Below are positions 1-4,628 of a stretch of DNA of 13,325 nucleotides, one piece after another. The stretch's first letter is position 1, and each line of letters starts with the position of its first letter. The position numbers and the translations under genes were made by a program. Under the pieces are notes generated by a model, which saw nothing but the letters and a program-made list of their open reading frames with translations, was not told the DNA's origin and made no database searches. The stretch comes from an uncultured Dorea sp. (GTDB lineage Bacteria > Bacillota > Clostridia > Lachnospirales > Lachnospiraceae): NCBI GenBank assembly GCA_934295165.1, contig CAKRAT010000056.1, forward strand, positions 1-13,325, given 5' to 3'.

Positions 1-375
1 ATCGGAAGTACGATCTTTGCAGTAAAACCGGGAGATGGTTCTGCAAGAGAGCAGGCAGCATCCTGTCAGAAGGTACTTGGCGGCTGGGCAAATATTGCGA
101 ACGAATATGCAACCAAGAGATACCGTTCGAACCTGATCAACTGGGGTATGCTTCCATTTATCACAGAGGAAGATCACGAGAACTTAAGCTTCCGTAACGG
201 AGACTATATCTTCGTGCCGGAGATCAGAAAAGCGGTAGAGGATAAGAATGCCGAGATCAAGGCTTATGTTGTTGGAGATACTTTGAAGGAGATCACGCTG
301 AAGCTTGGCGATATGACCGATGCGGAGAGAGAGATTATCCTGAAGGGATGTCTGATCAATTATTACAGAGGATAA
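1..375 (+). CDS. Aconitase-family hydratase, C-terminal end (5' truncated by window)
   Basis: The frame is open from base 1 to the TAA at 373-375, so only the last 124 residues are present. The segment matches the C-terminal swivel domain of the aconitase superfamily: a GDGSAREQAA stretch like the conserved 'S-S-R-E-H-A' loop, then RYRSNLINWGMLPF, the conserved 'R-S-N-L-I-x-x-G-x-x-P' motif in which the arginine and serine contact substrate carboxylates. The wording (RSNLINWGMLPF, NIANEYATKRY) looks closer to the stand-alone YbhJ-like 'hydratase' group common in Clostridia than to citrate-cycle AcnA/AcnB, but the iron-sulfur cysteines lie upstream of the window. The expected reaction is dehydration/hydration of a hydroxy-acid; the exact substrate cannot be told. 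The gene ends 31 nt before an intrinsic terminator, so it is the last gene of its unit. Family assignment is good; subgroup is an inference. Confidence 0.85.
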   Translation: MGSTIFAVKPGDGSAREQAASCQKVLGGWANIANEYATKRYRSNLINWGMLPFITEEDHENLSFRNGDYIFVPEIRKAVEDKNAEIKAYVVGDTLKEITLKLGDMTDAEREIILKGCLINYYRG

Positions 376-405
376 GACATAGATATAATTTTATAGGAAA
401 AAGAG

Positions 406-452
406 TTACCACATTAAGGAAGGAATTACCGGATTTAATGTGGTAATTTTTT
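406..452 (+). terminator. Intrinsic terminator of the hydratase gene
   Basis: A perfect 12-bp stem (TTACCACATTAA at 406-417 with TTAATGTGGTAA at 435-446) and a 17-nt loop are followed by a run of six T (447-452). It lies 31 nt after the hydratase stop codon. Confidence 0.9.
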
Positions 453-674
453 ATACCAAAGTATGCAAAAGAAGTTGCTGGTGACAAGTCTTCTGTATTA
501 ATATGCAGCATAAAATAAAATTAAATTTACTATATACAATCATGATGCACTATGCTAGAATATACACAAGCATTATATTTCGGAATTTCTAAGACAAAAA
601 CTGTTTCTATATTCAAGGTAAATACATATCAGAAATTTTCAATGCTTAAAATTCACAACATATTAAAATGAGCG

Positions 675-724
675 GGAGGATTTCTGAAAAATTATAGATC
701 CTCCTGAACAAAAAACGGGAGGAC
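675..724 (+). promoter_or_regulatory. Leader hairpin with SD / anti-SD pairing
   Basis: GGAGGAT (675-681) and ATCCTCC (698-704) form a 7-bp inverted repeat with a 16-nt loop. The first arm is itself SD-like, and the same octamer CGGGAGGA recurs at 717-724 as the actual ribosome binding site of the 730-870 reading frame. The CTCC arm could therefore pair with either purine tract. The pairing is seen in the sequence; a regulatory role is only inferred. The rest of 453-725 is AT-rich and shows no other gene or clear promoter. Confidence 0.3.
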
Positions 725-729
725 AATGG

Positions 730-870
730 ATGAAAGAAAACAAAAGAGAACGATGGAAAAAAGCAGTGTTACCGGAAGGAGACACAAAGATGGGATTTTA
801 TCTTAACAGCAGAGCACCATATGTTTTGTACGAAGGGGAGACAAAGTCGCGGTATTTTGTTGTTTATTGA
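730..870 (+). pseudogene. N-terminal remnant of an AAA-ATPase-like protein
   Basis: A 46-codon frame starts at ATG 730, six bases after a CGGGAGGA ribosome binding site, and stops at TGA 868-870. The peptide contains MGFYLNSRAPYVLYEGE and then SRYFVVY. From family knowledge, many clostridial 'AAA-ATPase-like plus PD-(D/E)XK nuclease' proteins begin with a similar M-G-x-Y-L-N / Y-x-L-Y / Y-F-V-D-K stretch, just before an arginine-rich R-P-R-R-F-G-K nucleotide-binding motif. Here the reading stops exactly where V-D-K is expected (YFVVY-stop), and the ATP-binding part is absent in all frames downstream. I read it as the surviving 5' end of a deleted or frameshifted gene. The match is from memory of the family, not a search, so an unrelated 46-residue peptide remains possible. 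Confidence 0.45.
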
Positions 871-887
871 ATAAAAATCGAAAAAAG

Positions 888-916
888 TTGACAATATAAA
901 TAAAAGAGAATACAAT
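888..916 (+). promoter_or_regulatory. Sigma-A promoter of the antitoxin RNA
   Basis: TTGACA (888-893), a 17-nt spacer and TACAAT (911-916) give a near-consensus housekeeping promoter. Start of transcription is expected around 922-924. No protein-coding frame follows; the next feature is a terminator 80 nt further on. Confidence 0.8.
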
Positions 917-922
917 CAAATT

Positions 923-1031
923 AGGAAATCATAAAAGATGTGCTTGCGTCTGATGATTGCCCTGAAAACAAAAGTTTACAAGTAACACAAGACGAAGACT
1001 ATCTCCTATGGCAGTAGAAGGTAGTCTTTTT
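923..1031 (+). ncRNA. Putative type I antitoxin RNA convergent to the holin-like toxin
   Basis: The interval from the consensus promoter at 888-916 to the terminator at 995-1031 would give an RNA of about 110 nt with no credible reading frame. It runs opposite to the toxin gene and ends two bases before the toxin stop codon (1033-1035), so it would be antisense to the toxin mRNA 3' untranslated region. This is the arrangement known for txpA/RatA and bsrG/SR4 in Bacillus subtilis, where the RNA pairs with the 3' end of the toxin mRNA and prompts its decay. In addition, 941-959 (TGCTTGCG, 5 nt, TGATTG) resembles the antisense of the toxin coding region at 1052-1066 (TGCTTGCG, 1 nt, TGATTG), which would give the RNA a second pairing site inside the toxin ORF. 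Promoter and terminator are seen; the 5' end and function are inferred. Confidence 0.7.
995..1031 (+). terminator. Terminator of the antitoxin RNA
   Basis: AAGACTATCT (995-1004) pairs with AGGTAGTCTT (1019-1028) over 10 bp including one G-U, with a 14-nt loop, then T1027-T1031. Read on the minus strand the stem is not followed by a T-run, so it should act mainly on the plus strand; the 3' end of the toxin mRNA is not obvious. Confidence 0.75.
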
Positions 1032-1032
1032 A

Positions 1033-1128
1033 TTATCTAAAAAGTAGAGTCTGCTTGCGGTGATTGTCTATATAGGACAAAGCCGCAAATACAACTAATA
1101 AAAGTGTGAGAACTTCCATCGTGTTCAT
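1033..1128 (-). CDS. Small hydrophobic holin-like toxin peptide (type I toxin)
   Basis: The minus-strand frame from ATG 1128-1126 to TAA 1035-1033 encodes 31 residues: a short N-terminus, a hydrophobic membrane helix (about residues 5-20, VLTLLLVVFAALSYI), then a polar basic tail (DNHRKQTLLFR). The MEVLTLLLVVFAALSYID core is what I know as the 'putative holin-like toxin' family of Firmicutes (TxpA/BsrG-like type I toxins), whose members insert in the cytoplasmic membrane and damage it when unrepressed. An internal ATG at 1119-1117 would give the common 28-residue MEVLT form. An AAGGGGG ribosome binding site lies 8 nt before the 1128 start, so I prefer that start. A convergent RNA ends next to its stop codon, completing a type I toxin-antitoxin pair. 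Too short for ordinary gene finders. Confidence 0.8.
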   Translation of the reverse strand: MNTMEVLTLLLVVFAALSYIDNHRKQTLLFR

Positions 1129-1163
1129 TGGCAGTACCCCCTTCCATACGGAAGGCAATCACC
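1059..1163. repeat. Inverted repeat joining toxin leader and toxin coding end
   Basis: GGTGATTGTC (1059-1068) and GGCAATCACC (1154-1163) are inverted copies with one mismatch in ten. In the minus-strand mRNA this lets the leader (GGTGATTG) pair with the codons for D-N-H near the end of the ORF (CAATCACC), 8 bp without mismatch. Type I toxin mRNAs such as hok and aapA1 use 5'-to-3' pairing to stay untranslated; a like role here is an inference. Confidence 0.5.
1137..1155 (-). promoter_or_regulatory. Toxin ribosome binding site inside a hairpin
   Basis: On the minus strand the leader reads CCTTCC-GTAT-GGAAGG followed by GGG. The 6-bp stem with a 4-nt loop (1155-1140) covers the 5' part of the SD tract GGAAGGGGG (1145-1137). 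Occluded ribosome binding sites are typical of type I toxin mRNAs; the effect here is inferred from the pairing. Confidence 0.55.
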
Positions 1164-1202
1164 AAACCATCTTCTACATATTCCTTAATTGATTGCTATA
1201 TA

Positions 1203-1211
1203 ATTATAACA
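1203..1211 (-). promoter_or_regulatory. Extended -10 promoter of the toxin gene
   Basis: On the minus strand TGTTATAAT (1211-1203) is a perfect TATAAT with the TGn extension. Seventeen bases upstream is TTCCAT (1231-1226), a weak -35. Transcription would start near 1196, giving a leader of about 67 nt before the toxin ATG. Confidence 0.65.
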
Positions 1212-1346
1212 GGCATTAATAGAAAATGGAAGATGATATAGGGGAAGAAGTAAGAAGAATGCTGATAGCATAGAAATGTCCGTATCGGGACAAAAAAGAT
1301 GCCCCTACTTCGAAATCTATGATTTAAGTGGTAGGAGAATGTCACT

Positions 1347-1448
1347 ATGATGCAACAGAATGAACAGTAAAAGACTCTTATCTATATAGGCGCAATAATA
1401 GTTGCTGTAATATATGGAATTTTCAATTCAGAAAATGTCCATCTGTGA
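1347..1448 (+). pseudogene. Stop-interrupted small membrane-protein remnant
   Basis: ATG 1347 follows an AGGAG site (1333-1337) by 9 nt, runs seven codons (MMQQNEQ) and hits TAA at 1368-1370. The same frame then continues with K-T and a clean hydrophobic segment, LIYIGAIIVAVIYGIF, to TGA 1446-1448. A ribosome binding site, a start, and an in-frame transmembrane segment after one stop look like a decayed gene for a membrane protein rather than chance. No family can be named. The stop could also be read as the end of a 7-residue peptide with the rest untranslated. The bases 1212-1332 before it show no gene. Confidence 0.3.
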
Positions 1449-1469
1449 AAAAGGACTAAAAAATCTAAA

Positions 1470-1486
1470 ATATGAAAAATTCATAT
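1470..1486. repeat. 7-bp palindrome just upstream of the sigma factor RBS
   Basis: ATATGAA (1470-1476), AAA, TTCATAT (1480-1486) is a perfect inverted repeat with a 3-nt centre, ending 3 nt before the GGGAGGG ribosome binding site (1490-1496). It could be an operator or a hairpin that modulates translation; nothing shows which. Confidence 0.35.
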
Positions 1487-1503
1487 CAGAGGGAGGGCAG
1501 GAT

Positions 1504-2022
1504 ATGACATGTAGTGTAAAAAAGTTCTCGGAAATGTACGAGACTGTCTACCGGGATCTGTACCGCTATGCACTGTGTCTGATGAAGGATCCACACGAGG
1601 CAGAAGATGCAGTGAGCGAGGCAGTCATCGCAGCGTACGAGAACATACATAAATTAAAAAAAGAAGAAGCATTCCGAAGCTGGATTTTCACTATTCTTAC
1701 GAACAGATGTAAGAAGAGACTGAAGAAAGCAGCGAAGGAATCGCCGGGAAGAGAAGAAGAACTGCCGGAGCAGTCGGAAGTGCCGGATTATGACCTTTCT
1801 ATTGATGTTAAGAAGGCATTCTTCGTATTATCGGAAGAGGAACAGATATTAGTCGGGCTGTCTGTGTTCGGCGGATATTGCAGTCAGGAGATCGGCGAGA
1901 TGATGAAGCTGAATCCGAATACAGTGCGGTCAAAACGCAGCCGGGCACTTCGGAAGATGGAATGTGTACTGGACGGCTACAGAGAAAATGAGATGCGGCA
2001 GAAGGGAGTGAGAAATGTATGA
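1504..2022 (+). CDS. ECF-type RNA polymerase sigma factor
   Basis: A 172-residue sigma-70 family protein of extracytoplasmic-function size. Region 2 spans about residues 9-75: FSEMYETVYRDLYRYALCLMKDPHEAEDAVSEAVIAAYENIHKL matches the core-binding and -10-recognition helices, with the usual D-x-x-x-A-E-D-A-V pattern. Region 4 spans about 103-155, ending in a helix-turn-helix (GYCSQEIGEMMKLNPNTVRSKRSRALRKM) that reads the -35 element. An acidic linker (residues 80-100) joins them. The ATG at 1504 is chosen because GGGAGGG (1490-1496) lies 7 nt upstream; the open frame extends 30 codons further up but without a ribosome binding site and without family likeness. It overlaps the next gene by 4 nt (ATGA, 2019-2022), so sigma factor and membrane partner are translationally coupled. 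Such pairs are normally autoregulated, though no ECF promoter could be recognised. Confidence 0.9.
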   Translation: MTCSVKKFSEMYETVYRDLYRYALCLMKDPHEAEDAVSEAVIAAYENIHKLKKEEAFRSWIFTILTNRCKKRLKKAAKESPGREEELPEQSEVPDYDLSIDVKKAFFVLSEEEQILVGLSVFGGYCSQEIGEMMKLNPNTVRSKRSRALRKMECVLDGYRENEMRQKGVRNV

Positions 2023-4061
2023 AGCATAATGAGGAATATGAAAAGACCGGGAAGACAAAGGATGAAAAGATGAAGCACGAAATAGAAGCGGAAAATAAAA
2101 AACAGAAGGAATGCTATGATGAACAGGAGATTATAGATGAGATTTCCGAAATGTCAGAGGATGTAAATGTTCCGGACAGCCTGAAACCGGAAAACATAGA
2201 AAAGCTGTTGGGAGGAAAGCATAAAAAGAAAAAATTCAGACCATATCAGATCGGTCTGGCAGCGGCTGCATGTGTCATCGTGGTCGCGGGAGCCGGTATA
2301 TGGCAGTACGGAAAGGGAAATTCAGGTCAGACGAATTCTTACGGCACAGCTGGCAATGGAACAGGGAATAAAGCAGCGAAGATCAGTAACAGCAGGGAGA
2401 TTAAGACGGCCCAAAGCTACGATGAAATCTATAAGTATATCAAACGTGCAGAAGAAAACTCTGGCGTTGCAATGTTTGCACGGGGAGTAAATGAAAAAGC
2501 TGCCGTACAGGAATCGACATCGGCAGCCAGAGCTGTAGAGTCTTCGACAAGTTCTGAGACAGCCGCTCAGGCAGATATGGGATCGACAACGGCAGCAGAT
2601 GGCAGTTACTCACAGACCAATGTCAGGCAGTCAGGGGTAGACGAAGGCGACATTGCAAAAACAGATGGAACGTATCTGTATGTAAGAGAAGACAACGGAC
2701 GGACTATCGATGTAGTCGATGCGGGTCAGTTAAAGAAATATAGTGAGATTACATTGGATGAGGAATACACCATTCAGGAATTTTATGTAAATACTGATCA
2801 GAAAAAACTGGTAATCGTCTGCCAGAAGGAGTGTAGTGATAAAGAGAATAAGAAAACCGGCACAGACACCTGGAATCAGTCCAAGACAGCAGCAGTTACT
2901 TACGATATTCAGGACGTGAAAAATCCTGTAAAAGAAGGTGAAGTAACCCAGAGCGGAACTTATAATTCTTCTCGTATGGCGGATGGATATCTGTATCTGT
3001 TCAGTGAATATTATACGAATGGAAATATCGTGAAAGACAGACCGGTCACATATGTACCACTTGTCAATGAAAAAGAGATGAGCCAGAGCAGCATCTGTCT
3101 TCCGCCGGTGAACTGTGGAACAATGTATGAAGTGATCAGTTCCGTGGACATCAGCAAACCGGATGAAACAGCAGATAATAAGGCAATCCTCTCCGGCGGC
3201 GGTCAGATGTATGTCAGTGGAAAGAATATCTATTATTATGAATCGGAATGGCAGCAGGATAACCAGACTGTGACAACACTTCGTAAGATTTCCTACAAGA
3301 AAGGCAGGCTGAAAGCTGTAGCGCAGGGAAAAGTAAAAGGATATCTGAACGATACATTTTCACTGGATGAGTATAAAGGGAACCTGAGATTATTTACTAC
3401 CAATAATGATGAAAATCTGGTAACAATACTGGATAAGAAGCTGGATAAGATCAGTTCCATTGAGAACCTGGCGAAGGGAGAATCCATCTATTCAGCAAGG
3501 TTCATGGGCGAGACAGGATATTTTGTGACATACGAAACGGTCGATCCATTATTCAGCGTTGACCTGTCTAATCCGGAAAAACCAAAGATTCTTGGCAAAT
3601 TAAAGATTCCGGGATTTTCCGAATATCTGCATTTCTACGGAGAAGGGAAACTACTGGGAATCGGAATGTCGACCGATGAAAAAACGGGTATGTCAGAAGG
3701 TGTAAAAGTCACCATGTTCGACATTACCGACAGAACAGATGTAAAAGAAGAATCAACGCTTGTGCTGGATGATCTGTACGGAACCAATGCAGCATATGAT
3801 TACAAATCCGTTCTGGCAGACTATCAGAAAAACAGAATCGGATTCTCAGGCTACAGTCAGAACGGGGAAACGTACTGTCTGCTGACTTATAATGAAAAAG
3901 AAAAGCAATTTGAAACAATCCTGAAAGAAGACATCAATGGAAATACATCGCAGGGGGTTCGGGGAATTTATATAGAAGATACACTGTATGTGATCAGTGG
4001 GAATATTATTGAAGCTTATGATATGGATACTGGGGAGAAGACCGGAGATGTAATATTGTAA
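2019..4061 (+). CDS. Membrane-anchored beta-propeller protein, probable regulator of the ECF sigma factor
   Basis: A 680-residue protein in three parts. Residues 1-75 are cytoplasmic, highly charged (E/K-rich), with a short V-P-D-S-L-K-P-E-N-I-E-K-L helix just before a K/R cluster. A single membrane helix follows at about 76-96 (IGLAAAACVIVVAGAGIW). The rest is outside the cell: a Ser/Ala/Thr-rich linker to about residue 195, then a domain opening with TNVRQSGVDEGDIAKTDGTYLYV (about 200-222), the hallmark of the WD40-like 'Beta_propel' family (Pfam PF09826), extending to the C-terminus. The start overlaps the sigma gene stop by 4 nt and has GGGAG at 2004-2008. From the N-in topology and coupling I infer an anti-sigma role, the propeller sensing an envelope signal; no classical zinc-binding anti-sigma motif is visible. 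Domain call is strong, role is inferred. Confidence 0.85.
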   Translation: MKHNEEYEKTGKTKDEKMKHEIEAENKKQKECYDEQEIIDEISEMSEDVNVPDSLKPENIEKLLGGKHKKKKFRPYQIGLAAAACVIVVAGAGIWQYGKGNSGQTNSYGTAGNGTGNKAAKISNSREIKTAQSYDEIYKYIKRAEENSGVAMFARGVNEKAAVQESTSAARAVESSTSSETAAQADMGSTTAADGSYSQTNVRQSGVDEGDIAKTDGTYLYVREDNGRTIDVVDAGQLKKYSEITLDEEYTIQEFYVNTDQKKLVIVCQKECSDKENKKTGTDTWNQSKTAAVTYDIQDVKNPVKEGEVTQSGTYNSSRMADGYLYLFSEYYTNGNIVKDRPVTYVPLVNEKEMSQSSICLPPVNCGTMYEVISSVDISKPDETADNKAILSGGGQMYVSGKNIYYYESEWQQDNQTVTTLRKISYKKGRLKAVAQGKVKGYLNDTFSLDEYKGNLRLFTTNNDENLVTILDKKLDKISSIENLAKGESIYSARFMGETGYFVTYETVDPLFSVDLSNPEKPKILGKLKIPGFSEYLHFYGEGKLLGIGMSTDEKTGMSEGVKVTMFDITDRTDVKEESTLVLDDLYGTNAAYDYKSVLADYQKNRIGFSGYSQNGETYCLLTYNEKEKQFETILKEDINGNTSQGVRGIYIEDTLYVISGNIIEAYDMDTGEKTGDVIL

Positions 4062-4065
4062 GTTG

Positions 4066-4256
4066 CTATTAATGTATTATGGCGGCCGTCACCGGCCGGA
4101 ATAAAACTACAAGGTCCATTCCTGTGCTGACTCCACCATGGGGAAATTCTAAAGCAAAAAAATTGACCTAAGAATTACCAACCATGGTTCCGAATGCACA
4201 GGAATGGACCTTGTAGTTTTATTCCTACGTTTTCGCATGCCATAATAATTAAACAG
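4066..4256. repeat. ~190-bp quasi-palindrome with a perfect 30-bp inverted repeat (MITE-like)
   Basis: Bases 4098-4127 are the exact reverse complement of 4196-4225 (30 of 30; the arms start GGAATAAAACTACAAGG and end in a GTGC/GCAC pair). Symmetry goes on in both directions about a centre near 4161: inward, ACCATGG and GG-AATTCT blocks recur on both sides; outward, ATTATGGC (4076-4083) mirrors GCCATAAT (4239-4246), and the outermost CT...TTAAT stretches at 4066 and 4256 still resemble each other. The non-matching part of the left arm holds a GC-rich hairpin (CGGCCG-TCAC-CGGCCG, 4083-4098). The element starts 5 nt after the beta-propeller stop codon and may also end transcription there, though no T-run follows. 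It has no reading frame of note; a miniature inverted-repeat element is the most likely nature. No target-site duplication is clear. Confidence 0.7.
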
Positions 4257-4297
4257 GGGAACTGTAACTGTTGTGATACCGGAAGTGTGTTTATATG

Positions 4298-4330
4298 ATC
4301 TGTCACTTGTATAATCTTCAACTGACAGAT
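4298..4330. repeat. 8-bp inverted repeat in the ugp upstream region
   Basis: ATCTGTCA (4298-4305) and TGACAGAT (4323-4330) are perfect inverted copies 17 nt apart. A second pair overlaps it: GTCACT at 4302 with AGTGAC ending at 4350. A TTTT follows the first pair, but the stem is AT-rich. Could be an operator or a weak terminator. Apart from this and the two sites listed next, 4257-4628 shows no gene. Confidence 0.3.
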
Positions 4331-4456
4331 TTTGGTAAATACATAGTGACAAAAGATTGGAAAATCAGGATATCCACGACAACGTCTGAGCCGTACAAAG
4401 GCTGCAATTTCACTATTGAATTCCTTCTCATGGACCGGGGAAGCCAAGATGATGAA

Positions 4457-4482
4457 TTAAATACAAGTTAAAATTGTTAAAT
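4457..4482 (+). promoter_or_regulatory. Triple TTAAAW repeat upstream of ugpC
   Basis: TTAAAT (4457-4462), TTAAAA (4468-4473) and TTAAAT (4477-4482) recur at 11 and 9 nt. Gram-positive PhoP boxes are 6-mers repeated at 11 nt, and ugp operons are phosphate-regulated in other bacteria, so this is a conceivable Pho site; the match is weak and AT-rich chance is a serious alternative. Confidence 0.2.
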
Positions 4483-4564
4483 CCCCGAAAAATCCACTTA
4501 CCAACATTTAACCCAAACTTACTCAAACCATGATAGAGCCGTCTCACGCAAAAGTGCTAGGATA

Positions 4565-4580
4565 TTTCTCGTACGAAAAA
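4565..4580. promoter_or_regulatory. Near-palindrome close to the ugpC start
   Basis: TTTCTCGTACGAAAAA is palindromic except at one pair, with a perfect TCGTACGA core (4569-4576), 48 nt before the ugpC ATG. Its place and form suit a repressor operator. No regulator gene is nearby and no convincing promoter could be identified in the region. Confidence 0.3.
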
Positions 4581-4628
4581 TGACGAAAAAGAAAGCAGCC
4601 ACAAAAGGACTGCAAAGGAGGAAAAAGA

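Noticed and set aside
1414..1503. Upstream ATG extension of the sigma factor (30 more residues)
   Set aside because: No ribosome binding site before 1414, and the added residues do not look like sigma region 2; GGGAGGG stands 7 nt before ATG 1504.
4301..4315. TATAAT at 4310-4315 as a ugp promoter
   Set aside because: No acceptable -35 hexamer at 16-18 nt, and it would give a leader of 300 nt.
4298..4350. Terminator in the ugp upstream region
   Set aside because: The inverted repeats are short and AT-rich and no proper T-run follows; listed only as a repeat.
4149..4447. Two overlapping minus-strand frames of 67 and 90 codons
   Set aside because: They cross the large inverted repeat, overlap each other in different frames, have no ribosome binding site and recall no family.
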